A stretch of DNA of 64,000 nt from TMP-86 sp039807285 (GTDB lineage: Bacteria; Pseudomonadota; Gammaproteobacteria; Steroidobacterales; Steroidobacteraceae). A program made the translations under genes and the position numbers. The stretch lies in NCBI GenBank assembly GCA_044226785.1, contig JBGAGK010000008.1:1-64000 (forward strand). Reading direction: 5' to 3'. Positions 49,558 to 59,200 of the stretch are shown in pieces. The notes below the pieces were generated by a model. It saw nothing but the letters and a program-made list of their open reading frames with translations. It was not told where the DNA came from and ran no database searches. How positions within the stretch are numbered: position 1 is the first letter of the stretch; each line of letters opens with the position of its first letter.

Positions 49558-50432
49558 CTGGCCCGAACGGCGCCCAGGTCGCAGCGCCAGCCCTGCGATG
49601 GGCGGCTCGTGTCCTGCTGGTTCTGGTTCCTTCGGCGGTGCTCGCACAGACGGAACCCGCAGCGGGCGCAGCTCCCGCCCGCCTCGACCCGCAGGCGGTG
49701 CTGGCAAGCAGCGCAGCTGCGGTGGGCCACATCCCCGGCACCTATTCCATGCGCGACCGGCAGGGCCGTGTAGTGCGACTGGAGGACTTCCGGGGTCGGC
49801 CGCTGCTCGTGAATTTCATCTACACCGCCTGTTTCGAGATCTGCCCGAACAGCACGCTGGCGTTGAGCAAGGCGGTGAACGCCATGCGCGAGCGCTTTGG
49901 CAGTTCGCAGTTCAATGTCGTCAGCATCGGTTTCGATCAGCCGACCGATTCGCCCACGGCGCTGCGCAGTTTTGCGGCACAACGGCGCATTTCGGATCCC
50001 AACTGGGAGTTCCTGAGCCCGCGCAGGGAGGATGTGCCGGCGCTGGCACGGGATTTCGGCTTCAGCTACGTGGCGACGGCCGGCGGCTTCGAGCACACGC
50101 TTCAGGTCAGCATCCTCGATGCCGAGGGACGCATACGAAGACAGGTGGTCGGCGATGCGTTCTCGGCCGACATGCTCGGCGAGCCGCTCAAGCAGCTGAT
50201 TGGCGGACTGCCGGTGGGTGATACCCTCCGGTTCACCGACCTGGTCGATCGTGTGCGCATCCTGTGCTCGGTATATGACCCGGTGACCGGTGAATATCGG
50301 GTGAGCTATGCGCGGTACTTCGAGATCGCCGGCGGCATCACCTTCATCATCGCCATGATCTGGTTTGGCATCAATGAGTGGCTCCTGGTGCGCGCGGCGC
50401 GGCGCCTCCGGCCCCCCCTGGTCGGACCATGA
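49554..50432 (+). CDS. SCO/SenC-like protein with C-terminal membrane helix, second copy
   Basis: The 292-residue protein has a signal peptide (LLVLVPSAVLAQ), a thioredoxin-like SCO domain with CxxxC in TACFEICPNSTLALS and a His in GGFEHTLQVSIL, then an unusual C-terminal extension with a membrane helix (GGITFIIAMIWFGINEWLL). The extension and distinct sequence separate it from the first SCO (45411). It overlaps cyoE upstream and the next gene downstream, so it is made together with the atypical heme-copper proteins. A role in metal loading of that complex is likely. Confidence 0.85.
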   Translation: MTGPNGAQVAAPALRWAARVLLVLVPSAVLAQTEPAAGAAPARLDPQAVLASSAAAVGHIPGTYSMRDRQGRVVRLEDFRGRPLLVNFIYTACFEICPNSTLALSKAVNAMRERFGSSQFNVVSIGFDQPTDSPTALRSFAAQRRISDPNWEFLSPRREDVPALARDFGFSYVATAGGFEHTLQVSILDAEGRIRRQVVGDAFSADMLGEPLKQLIGGLPVGDTLRFTDLVDRVRILCSVYDPVTGEYRVSYARYFEIAGGITFIIAMIWFGINEWLLVRAARRLRPPLVGP

Positions 50433-50953
50433 ACGCCATGTCCTCGAAAGTGGAGCGGTACCTCGCGATCACCGGGCAGTTCGTGCTCTATGCCGTGTTC
50501 GCCGGTGCCATTGCCCTGTTCTCGGGCTGGCCGGTCCATCACCCGATTGGCGATGACCAGGCGCTGATCATCCTGAGCATCGTCCACGAAGGGCAGCGGC
50601 TCAAGGTCTGCGCGCAACGCACCCCGGAGGAGCTGGCCAGGCTTCCGCCGAACATGCGTGCGCCGCTGGACTGTCCGCGGGAGCGGGCTCCGCTCGCGGC
50701 AGAAGTGGAACTCGATGGGCAGCTGGTGGCGCACCAGGTGGCGCAACCTTCGGGCCTGTCACGTGACGGGCGGGCCTCGTTGTACCAACGGCTGGTCACG
50801 ACCGCGGGGAGCCATCGCATCGTCGTCAGGCTGCGCGACCGGGCAGGCGAGCAGGGTTTCGACTACCAGCGCGAGGCGACGATCCAGTTGCAGCCGGCAC
50901 AGGTGCTGGTGATCGATTTCGAACCGACCCGCAGGGAGATCACCTTCCGATGA
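50429..50953 (+). CDS. Single-helix periplasmic protein of unknown function
   Basis: A 174-residue protein that I do not recognise. It has one membrane helix (FVLYAVFAGAIALFSGWPVHH), then a periplasmic domain with VHEGQRLKVCAQRTPEE, a second Cys in RAPLDCPRERAP and a beta-rich end. Two Cys could form a disulfide. ATG 50429 overlaps the SCO stop and its own stop overlaps the next start (both ATGA), so it is part of the same strictly coupled set. In norSY-senC-orf1 clusters of ammonia oxidisers a small orf1 follows senC; this gene stands in the same place, but homology is untested. Confidence 0.6.
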   Translation: MNAMSSKVERYLAITGQFVLYAVFAGAIALFSGWPVHHPIGDDQALIILSIVHEGQRLKVCAQRTPEELARLPPNMRAPLDCPRERAPLAAEVELDGQLVAHQVAQPSGLSRDGRASLYQRLVTTAGSHRIVVRLRDRAGEQGFDYQREATIQLQPAQVLVIDFEPTRREITFR

Positions 50954-52347
50954 TCCAGGAACCCTGCATCCGGAATTTCACGCATGCGCTGGCCGTACCT
51001 CAGTCAGGCATCGACGGGGTGGCGCGCGGCTGGCTGTGGCTGGGACTGTCGGCGCTGACCGGCTCGGGCGTGTTCGCCATCCTGCTGGTGTTCTCGCGCA
51101 CCCCGTTCGTGAACCAGTGGTTGCCGGTGGCGGACTTCTTCCGGGTCGCGCTGGTGGTGCATGTGAACCTCTCGGTGCTGGTGTGGTTCGTGGCGCTGGC
51201 CGGTGCATTGTGGTCGATGGCCGGATCAGGCCGGGCGCGCGGTCTGGCCTGGACGGCGTTGGGCCTGTGCATCCTCGGTACCGCAGCGATGGTGGTGTCA
51301 CCCTTCGTCGAGGCCGGCACTCCGATCATGGCGAACTACATACCGGTGATCGATGGCCGCATGTTCATGGCCGGCCTCGCCTTGTTCGGGCTCGGCGGCG
51401 CCGCGCTGGTGCTGCGTGCGCTGCTGACCAGCCGGCGCATCGATCCACGACTGACTGGCGATGGCGCGCTTCGCTTCGGACTCAATGCAAGTGCGGTGGC
51501 CGCGGCCGTCGCCGTGCTGGCATTCGGCGCGTCGATCCTGCTGGTGCCGGGGACGCTGGATCCGCAGACCTACTACGAGATCCTGTTCTGGGGCGGCGGG
51601 CATGCATTGCAGTTCGTGTGGACGCTGCTGATGCTGGTGGGCTGGCTGTGGCTCGCGAGTGCGACGGGCGCGCGCATATCGCTGAGTCCGCGCCTGGTCG
51701 TGTTCCTGCTCATGCTGGCGCTGTTGAGCGTGTTTGCCACGCCTTACGCCTATTTCAGCACCAGCGTCACTTCGGTGGAGTTCCGTTCCATCAACACCTG
51801 GGCCATGCGGCTGGGGGGCGGCGTCTCCGCAGTTCCGATCGGCCTTGCGGTGGTGCTCGGTCTGATGCAGGCCGGACGTTCGCGGGTGGCAAGCCAGGCA
51901 CCGCTCCGTGCGGCGCTGATCAGCTCGATCGCGCTGTTTGGCGCCGGTGGCATGATCGGCGTGGTGATCAACGCCAGCAACGTGCGCATTCCCGCCCACT
52001 ATCATGGCTGCATCGTGGCGGTGACGCTGGCGCTGATGGGACTGGTCTATGTCCTGCTGCCGCGGTTCGGTTACCGTGCCCCGGCAGGGCGCCTGGCCTG
52101 CTGGCAACCCTGGCTGTATGGCGCGGGCCAGCTGCTGCACATCATCGGACTCGTCTGGTCCGGCGGATATGGAGTGCAACGCAAGGTGGCAGGCGCCGAG
52201 CAGGTGCTTCGCACACCGTCCGAGATTGCCGGCATGGGCCTGATGGGTATCGGTGGGCTGATTGCCATCATCGGCGGCCTGCTGTTCGTGGTGGTGGTCC
52301 TTCGGGCGATGCGGCCGTTGCCGGCATCCGCGGGAGAAGGCGCATGA
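50950..52347 (+). CDS. Degenerate heme-copper subunit-I-like membrane protein
   Basis: A 465-residue protein with about 12 membrane helices and a clear subunit-I pattern, but with an incomplete metal site. It keeps His71 (LVVHVNLSVLVW), His218 (GGGHALQFVW) and the pair His350/His352 (RIPAHYHG), enough for a bis-His low-spin heme, a high-spin heme ligand and one CuB position. The two adjacent His of the CuB/FeB site are absent; at that place stands ATPYAYFSTSVTS. It therefore cannot bind CuB in the normal way. It may be an electron-transfer partner or a heme-only subunit. It is coupled by ATGA overlaps on both sides. Confidence 0.75.
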   Translation: MIQEPCIRNFTHALAVPQSGIDGVARGWLWLGLSALTGSGVFAILLVFSRTPFVNQWLPVADFFRVALVVHVNLSVLVWFVALAGALWSMAGSGRARGLAWTALGLCILGTAAMVVSPFVEAGTPIMANYIPVIDGRMFMAGLALFGLGGAALVLRALLTSRRIDPRLTGDGALRFGLNASAVAAAVAVLAFGASILLVPGTLDPQTYYEILFWGGGHALQFVWTLLMLVGWLWLASATGARISLSPRLVVFLLMLALLSVFATPYAYFSTSVTSVEFRSINTWAMRLGGGVSAVPIGLAVVLGLMQAGRSRVASQAPLRAALISSIALFGAGGMIGVVINASNVRIPAHYHGCIVAVTLALMGLVYVLLPRFGYRAPAGRLACWQPWLYGAGQLLHIIGLVWSGGYGVQRKVAGAEQVLRTPSEIAGMGLMGIGGLIAIIGGLLFVVVVLRAMRPLPASAGEGA

Positions 52348-54242
52348 TCGATGCGTTGCAGAGACTCCTGCGCTGGATATTCATGCACATGGAGGCCGTG
52401 TTCAACCGTGCCTTCGGTGATCGCATCAATCCGCTCTATTATCTCGGCTCCATCGCCTTCTTCCTGTTCTGGGTGGTGGCGATCACCGGCCTTTATCTGT
52501 ACATCTTTTTCGATACGGCGGTGAACGGCGCCTATCTGTCGGTCGAATCACTGACCCATGGGCAGCGTTTCATCGGCGGAATCGCGCGCAGCGTGCACCG
52601 TTATGCCTCCGACGGCATGGTGCTGACCATGACGATGCACATGCTGCGTCATTTCGCCTTCGACCGCCTGCGGGGCTTTCGTGCCTTTTCCTGGATCACC
52701 GGGGTGACGCTGATCTGGTTCGTCTACATCAGCGGCATCGGCGGTTACATGCTGCCCTGGGACCGGCTGGCACAGTTCGTGACGGTATCGACCTTCGAGT
52801 GGCTCGACTGGCTGCCTGGCTTCGGCGGCAACCTGATCCGCAACGTGATCTATCCCGACAGCATCACCGACCGGTTCTTCTCGCTCCTGGCCTTCCTGCA
52901 CATCGGTGCGCCGCTCCTGACGCTGCTGATGATGTGGGTGCATGTGCAGCGCGTGCCCAAGGTGAGCACCAATCCGCCGCGGCCGATCGCGATCGGCATG
53001 CTCGGCACGCTGCTGTTGCTGGCATTGTGGCAGCCGGTGGTCAGCCAGGGCGGGCAGGCCGATGTCACCCGGGCGGTGGCGCGTGTGGCGCTCGACTGGT
53101 TCTACCTCGCCGTCTATCCACTCATCCATGCGATACCGCTCGGCTGGCTGTGGGCGGCGCTGATGACATTCACGCTGCTGCTCGTGGTGCTGCCCTGGCT
53201 GCCGCTGCGGCGTGCCGGCGCGCAGCGTGTGCGGCGGATCGAATTCCATCCGGGGCCACGTCCGGTCAAGGCTCAGCCCGGGGAGACCCTGCTGGAGGCG
53301 GGGCTGCGCGCGGGTCTGGCGCTTCCCTTTGAATGCCGCAACGGCGGCTGCCAGGTATGCCTGTGCAGTGTGCTGCAGGGTGAGGTCGATCACGGCAATT
53401 ACCAGCCCGCGTCCCTGACGGAGGCGATGCGCGCCGGCGGCAAGACGCTGATGTGCTGCGCAGTTCCGAAAGGCGATGTGGTGATCGAGGTGGATGTCAA
53501 GTCCATCGACCCCGGTGGTGTGGCTCCGGTGTTGCGCCGGGAGGGCCGCGTCGAGAGCATGCGCCGGCTCAGCGAGGACGTGATGCAGATCATGGTCTCG
53601 CTCCCGGGGGGCGAGCGCATGGATTTCAGCGCCGGGCAGTACATCAACATCCTGCTCGAGGACGGGCAGCAGCGGGCGTATTCGTTCGCGAATGCTCCAC
53701 ACGACAACGCCCTGATCGAACTGCACGTGAAGCTGATTCCAGACGGCCTGTTCACGACCCGGGTATTTACCTCGATGAAGGTGGGCGACAAGCTTCTGTT
53801 CGAAGGGCCATTCGGACGGTTCACGCTTCGACCGGGCGAGCGGCCGATCCTGATGGTGGCGACCTCGACCGGCTATGCACCGATCAACAGCATTCTCGAG
53901 GATGCCTTTCATCGCGGCATCCGCCGGCCCATCCGGCTGTACTGGGGTGCACGTCAGTTGGGCGATCTGTACCACGTCGAGACGCTCGAGCGCTGGCAGC
54001 GCGAGCACGACAACTTCACCTTCATTCCGGTGCTGTCGCGAGCGGAAGGGACTGGCTGGAACGGCCGCACCGGCCACGTGGACACGGCGATCCTGGCGGA
54101 TTTCCCGGACCTGCGCGGTTACGAGGTCTACATCTGCGGCTCGGTCCAGCTGGTGTCCAGCGCCGTACCGGCATTTCTCGCCCATGGGTTGAGCGAGAAT
54201 GCCTGTTATTCCGATACGTTCACGCCTTCGCACACGACCTGA
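52344..54242 (+). CDS. Cytochrome b - 2Fe-2S ferredoxin - NAD(P)H reductase fusion
   Basis: A 632-residue three-part electron-transfer protein. Residues about 1-285 are a cytochrome b with two bis-His heme pairs, His85/His186 and His99/His200, in the classic 14-residue spacing of bc1/b6 proteins. Residues about 295-390 are a plant-type ferredoxin with CRNGGCQVC and a later Cys in TLMCCAVP. Residues about 395-630 are a ferredoxin-NADP reductase module with RAYSFANAP (FAD), MVATSTGYAPINSIL and YEVYICGSVQLV (NAD(P)). This would take NAD(P)H electrons in the cytoplasm and pass them into the membrane. It is the last gene of the coupled operon. Confidence 0.88.
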   Translation: MIDALQRLLRWIFMHMEAVFNRAFGDRINPLYYLGSIAFFLFWVVAITGLYLYIFFDTAVNGAYLSVESLTHGQRFIGGIARSVHRYASDGMVLTMTMHMLRHFAFDRLRGFRAFSWITGVTLIWFVYISGIGGYMLPWDRLAQFVTVSTFEWLDWLPGFGGNLIRNVIYPDSITDRFFSLLAFLHIGAPLLTLLMMWVHVQRVPKVSTNPPRPIAIGMLGTLLLLALWQPVVSQGGQADVTRAVARVALDWFYLAVYPLIHAIPLGWLWAALMTFTLLLVVLPWLPLRRAGAQRVRRIEFHPGPRPVKAQPGETLLEAGLRAGLALPFECRNGGCQVCLCSVLQGEVDHGNYQPASLTEAMRAGGKTLMCCAVPKGDVVIEVDVKSIDPGGVAPVLRREGRVESMRRLSEDVMQIMVSLPGGERMDFSAGQYINILLEDGQQRAYSFANAPHDNALIELHVKLIPDGLFTTRVFTSMKVGDKLLFEGPFGRFTLRPGERPILMVATSTGYAPINSILEDAFHRGIRRPIRLYWGARQLGDLYHVETLERWQREHDNFTFIPVLSRAEGTGWNGRTGHVDTAILADFPDLRGYEVYICGSVQLVSSAVPAFLAHGLSENACYSDTFTPSHTT

Positions 54243-54324
54243 CGGGCCACCCGGCCGCGGATCAAAAATTCAATGAAATGAGCAGGTTGCCGCCTGGATC
54301 GGGATCAGGGCTGGCGGCGGGTAT

Positions 54325-54340
54325 CTGGATGGATATACAG
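54325..54340 (+). promoter_or_regulatory. LexA (SOS) box upstream of imuA
   Basis: The 16 bp CTGGATGGATATACAG match the E. coli-type consensus CTG-N10-CAG, with an AT-rich right half. It ends 8 nt before the imuA start codon. It explains SOS control of the whole imuA-imuB-dnaE2 set. Confidence 0.8.
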
Positions 54341-54348
54341 TATTGCTC

Positions 54349-54963
54349 ATGTCCCAGACCCGCCCGCTCGATGCGCTGCTGAACTCCCGCCATCTCTGGC
54401 GCGGCGTGCACACGCATGTCCCGGATGTTGCTGAGTCCACTGGCCATGCCGCGCTCGATGCGGCGCTGCCTCTTGGCGGTTGGCCCGCGCACTCGCTGAT
54501 CGAGATCCTGCTGGGTGCCGATGGAATTGGGGAACTGGATCTGCTGATGCCCACGCTGGCGCGCCTGACAGGAGCCGCTCGCGAGGTGCTGCTGGTGAGT
54601 CCGCCCTACATCGCCTATGCACCGGCCTGGCAGGCACGGGGTGTGGAGCTTGCGCATCTGCATGTCGTGGAGACTTCAGGCCGGCACACCGCCTGGGCAT
54701 TCGAACAGGCACTGCGCGCCGGTTGCTGTGCCGCTGTCATCGCCTGGCCGGAAGTTCTCGACCCGACCGGATTGCGGCGGCTGCAACTGGCTGCCGCTGC
54801 CGGTCAGGTGCTGGGGTTTGTGATCCGGGACAGCAAGTTCGCCGCGAATGCGTCCCCCGCGGCCTTGCGCCTGGAGCTGCTGCCGAGCCGGTGCGTGCTG
54901 ATCCGCAAGTGTCGCGGCGGCCTGCCGGTGCCGCGGCCTGTCGCCATCACGCCGGCGCATTGA
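54349..54963 (+). CDS. imuA: ImuA, mutasome RecA/SulA-like protein
   Basis: A 204-residue RecA-like protein without a Walker A motif, typical of ImuA. It shows GHAALDAALPLGGWPAHSLIEIL, then LARLTGAAREVLLVSPPYIAYAPAW and AGCCAAVIAWPEVLD. It works with ImuB and DnaE2 in SOS-induced mutagenic lesion bypass. ATG 54349 lies 8 nt after the LexA box; an in-frame TTG at 54343 is less likely. The imuB gene follows after 7 nt. Confidence 0.85.
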   Translation: MSQTRPLDALLNSRHLWRGVHTHVPDVAESTGHAALDAALPLGGWPAHSLIEILLGADGIGELDLLMPTLARLTGAAREVLLVSPPYIAYAPAWQARGVELAHLHVVETSGRHTAWAFEQALRAGCCAAVIAWPEVLDPTGLRRLQLAAAAGQVLGFVIRDSKFAANASPAALRLELLPSRCVLIRKCRGGLPVPRPVAITPAH

Positions 54964-54970
54964 TGCGTCC

Positions 54971-56272
54971 ATGCTGTGGGCCTGCATCCACCTGCCGTAT
55001 CTCGGGCCCGATGGCCTGCTGCGGCATCGTCCGGCGGATGACATCATGCAATCGCGCGAACTGTCCGATGCCCGGGTAGCCGATGAAGCGCAGTGGCTTT
55101 CGTTGCTGTGTGCCTGGAGTTATCGCTTCAGTTCCCGGGTGGCGCCCTGGGGGAGCGATGCCATCCTGCTCGAAGCCGCAGGCAGCCTGCCGTTGTTTGG
55201 CGACTGGCCGACGCTGCGCCTGCGTTTGCAGGAAGGTCTTCAGGCGCTGGGATTCAGGCACCGGATCGCCCTGGCGCCCACGGCGCGTGCAGCGCGCGTG
55301 CTCGCCGGCATCGCCGATGGACTGAGCGCATCCGATCTGCCGCAGTTGCGGCGCATGCTGGAGCGCATCGCCATCCGGCAGGCACTGCTGCCGGGCGATG
55401 CGGGTGAACGCCTGCATCGCATGGGCATCCGTCATCTGCGGCAGTTGTTCGAGCTGCCGCGCGATGCCCTGCAGCGCCGGTTCGGTGCGGAACTGTCCGC
55501 GGCGCTCGACCGGATGCTGGGGCAAGCCGAGGAATTCCTGATCTGCTATCAGCCGCCGGAGCGGTTCGAACAGCGGGTCGAGTTCAGTCACGAGATCTGC
55601 CATCACGAGGCGTTGCTGTTTCCGGCCCGGCGCATGACGGCGGATCTGGCGGCCTTCCTGGTCGCGCGCGACGGCGGAGTGCAGCGATTCCGGATCGAAC
55701 TGGAACATCGGGGCGTACCGCCCACCGTGATCGGGATCGGACTGCTCGCGCCCGAGCGCGATGCAGGTTTGCTGTTCGAGTGTGTGCAGGGACGTCTTGC
55801 ATCGGTGCAGTTGCCCGATCCGGTCACGGCCCTGCGTCTGTGCGTCACCGAGCTGCCGCCGTTCGTGCCCGCGGCGCATGACCTGTTCGATGCGATGCCA
55901 TCGCAGAGCCTGGCCTGGCCGCAGTTGCGCGAGCGGTTGCGGGCGAGGCTGGGCGATGGGGCGGTTTACCAGCTCACGCCCACGGTGGATCCACGACCCG
56001 AGCATGCCTGGGCACGAGCCGGAGTCGGGCGCATCGCACCGGCGCCGGAGCGCCCGGCGCGACCCACCTGGCTGCTGCCGCGTCCGATGCCGCTGTGCTC
56101 ATCGGACCTGCAGATCCTGTCGGGTCCGGAGCGGCTGGAGAGCGGCTGGTGGGATGGCGGGGATGTGCGGCGCGACTACTACGTGCTGCAGTTGCCGACC
56201 GGACAGCGCGCCTGGGCCTTCTGCCATCCGGGCGAGCGCGGCAACTGGATGGTGCATGGATGGTTCGCATGA
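54971..56272 (+). CDS. imuB: ImuB, catalytically inactive Y-family polymerase-like protein
   Basis: A 433-residue Y-family homologue lacking the catalytic acidic residues. The N-terminus LWACIHLPYLGPD replaces the usual DxD-containing strand, while the palm region GSDAILLEAAGSLPLFGDW, an HhH-like helix (LHRMGIRHLRQLFELP) and a little-finger domain are retained. The C-terminus ends with YYVLQLPTGQRAWAFCHPG, the ImuB tail. ImuB links DnaE2 to the sliding clamp. It is co-transcribed with imuA, and its stop overlaps the dnaE2 start (ATGA). Confidence 0.85.
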   Translation: MLWACIHLPYLGPDGLLRHRPADDIMQSRELSDARVADEAQWLSLLCAWSYRFSSRVAPWGSDAILLEAAGSLPLFGDWPTLRLRLQEGLQALGFRHRIALAPTARAARVLAGIADGLSASDLPQLRRMLERIAIRQALLPGDAGERLHRMGIRHLRQLFELPRDALQRRFGAELSAALDRMLGQAEEFLICYQPPERFEQRVEFSHEICHHEALLFPARRMTADLAAFLVARDGGVQRFRIELEHRGVPPTVIGIGLLAPERDAGLLFECVQGRLASVQLPDPVTALRLCVTELPPFVPAAHDLFDAMPSQSLAWPQLRERLRARLGDGAVYQLTPTVDPRPEHAWARAGVGRIAPAPERPARPTWLLPRPMPLCSSDLQILSGPERLESGWWDGGDVRRDYYVLQLPTGQRAWAFCHPGERGNWMVHGWFA

Positions 56273-59200
56273 CGCCGCCGTATGCCGAGCTGCACTGTCT
56301 GTCGGATTTTTCCTTCCAGCGCGGTGCGGCCAGTGCCAACCAGCTGTTCGAGCGTGCCCGTGCCTGTGGCTACCGGGCCCTGGCGATCACCGATGAGTGC
56401 AGTCTGGCCGGCATCGTGCGGGCGCTGGAGGCCTCGCGGCGGTTCGACCTGAAGCTCATCGTCGGGACCGAGGTGACACTGTGCGATCAGCTGAAACTGG
56501 TGCTGCTCGCGCAGGACCTCGAGGGCTATCAGAACATCTGCCGGCTGGTCACCACGGGCCGGCGTGCGGCGGTCAAGGGCCGATACCACCTCACGCGTGC
56601 GGACCTGGCCGATGGATTGCCCGGCACCTTCGGCCTGTGGGTGCCGGGCCGGCACATCGAGGCCGGGGAGGGCCGGTGGGTGCGCGGGATCTTTGGAGTG
56701 CGCGCCTGGATCGCGGTGGAACTGCATCGTGACCGGCACGATGCCCAGCGCCTGCGCGAGCTGCAGGCGCTGGGCCGGACGCTGGATCTGCCGCTGGTGG
56801 CGGCGGGCGATGTGCACATGGATATCCGCCGGCGCCGTGCACTGCAGGATGTCATGACCGCGATCCGGCATCACCTGCCGGTGGCCGAGGCCGGCCATCA
56901 TCTGTTCCGCAATGGCGAGCGGCACCTGCGCAAGCGCGAACAGCTCCTTGCCATCTACGGCGAGGAGCTGATGAACGAGTCGGTGCGCATCGCTGATCGC
57001 TGCCGGTTCTCGCTCGAGCAGTTGCGCTACCGGTATCCGGCCGAGATCGTGCCGTCCGGGCACACTCCCGCGAGCTGGCTGCGGCAGCTGACCGAGGAGG
57101 GCATACGCTGGCGCTGGCCGGACGGCGTCAGCGAGAAGGTCCGGGCGCAGATCGAACATGAGCTGGTGCTGATCCGTGAGCTGCAGTACGAACCGTATTT
57201 CCTGACGGTACATGACATCGTGAAGTTCGCGCGCGGCCGGGACATCCTGTGCCAGGGGCGCGGGTCGGCGGCGAATTCGGCCGTTTGCTTTGCGCTCGGC
57301 GTGACCGAGGTGGATCCGGCACGCATGGACATGCTGATGGAGCGCTTCATTTCAAAGGAACGCAATGAACCACCGGACATCGACATCGATTTCGAGCACG
57401 AGCGGCGCGAGGAGGTGATCCAGTACATCTACGCACGTTACGGACGGGAGCGTGCGGCGCTGGCGGCCACGGTGATCAGCTATCGACCCAAGAGCGCGGT
57501 GCGCGATGTGGCCAGGGCCCTGGGACTGCCGGCCGTTGAGGTCGATGCACTGAGCCGGTGCCTGGACTGGTGGCACGGAGACAGTCCTGCCGATGCGCGG
57601 TTGCAGGAGGCGGGCTTCGATCCGCACTCGCCCTTGATGAAGCGGGTGATGGGCCTGACCGGGGAACTGCTGCACAAGCCCCGGCACCTGTCGCAGCATG
57701 TGGGCGGGTTCGTGATTTGCGATGCGCCGCTGTGGACGCTGGTGCCGGTGGAGAACGCGGCAATGCCCGAGCGCACCATCATCCAGTGGGACAAGGACGA
57801 CCTGGACACCCTGCGGCTGCTCAAGGTCGACTGCCTGGCCCTGGGCATGCTCACCTGCATCCGCAAGGCGCTGGATCTGGTCAGGGAACATCGCGGTCGC
57901 GTGCTTGCCCCCTCGAGCATCCCGGCCGAGGATCCGCAGACCTACGAGATGATCGGCCGTGCCGACACGCTCGGCGTGTTCCAGATCGAAAGCCGTGCGC
58001 AGATGTCATTCCTGCCGCGCATGAAACCGGTCTGCTTCCATGACCTGGTCATCGAGGTGGCCATCATCCGGCCCGGCCCCATCCAGGGAAAGATGGTGCA
58101 TCCGTTCCTGCGGCGGCGGCAGGGACTGGAGGAGGTGTGCTATCCGAGTCCGGAGATCCGGCAGATCTACCAGCGCACGCTGGGTGTTCCGTTGTTCCAG
58201 GAACAGGTGATGCGCGTGGCCATGGTGGCCGCCGGCTACAACGCCGGCGAAGCGGACGAGCTGCGCCGCTCCATGGCGGCGTGGAAGCGTCGCGGCAACA
58301 TGGACCTGCACCGCGAAAAGATCATCAATGGCATGCGTGCCCGTGGCTACACGCAACAGTTCGCGCAGGAGACCTTCGAGCAGCTGCTGGGATTCAGCGG
58401 CTATGGTTTTCCGGAAAGCCATGCGGCGAGCTTTGCCTTGCTCACTTACGCCAGCTGCTGGCTCAAGTGCCATGAGCATGCCGCCTTCGCCTGCGCGCTG
58501 CTCAATTCCCAGCCCATGGGTTTCTATTCGACCAGCCAGATCACCCAGGACCTGCGCCGCCACGGGGTCGAGGTGCGCCCCGTCGATGTGCTCAGGAGCG
58601 ACTGGGACGGCACGCTCGAAGGGCCGGATGGTCCGGCCGGTCAACCGGCGGTACGGCTCGGGATGCGCGAGATCCGCGGGTTTCCTGCCGAGGCCGCAAG
58701 GCGCATCGTCGAAGTCCGGGCGCGCGGCATACGGCAGGTTGCACAGCTGTGCCGGAATGCGCAACTGAACCGCAGGGAACAGGCATTGCTCGCCGATGCC
58801 GGTGCGCTCGCATCGCTCACCGGACATCGCCATGATGCGCGCTGGACCGTGGCGGGCATCGAGGAGAGCCGGCCGCTCGAGCTGGAAGTGAGCGAATCAC
58901 CCGGGTCGCTCCCGGCGCCCACCGTGGGTGAAGACATCCTCGCCGATTATGCAGTGCTGGGGCTGACCCTGGGCGCTCACCCCGTGTCGCTCCTGCGCGC
59001 CCATCTGACCCGCGACCGCTGCCTTCGCAGCGGGGAACTGCGCCATCAACGCAGTGGTTCAACCGTGCGGGCCGGCGGCCTGGTGACGCTGCGGCAGCGC
59101 CCCGCGACCGCCAGCGGCACGACGTTCCTCAGTCTCGAGGATGAGGACGGGGTGTTCCAGGTCATCGTGTGGAAGCGTCTCGGTGCGGCACAGCGTCCGG

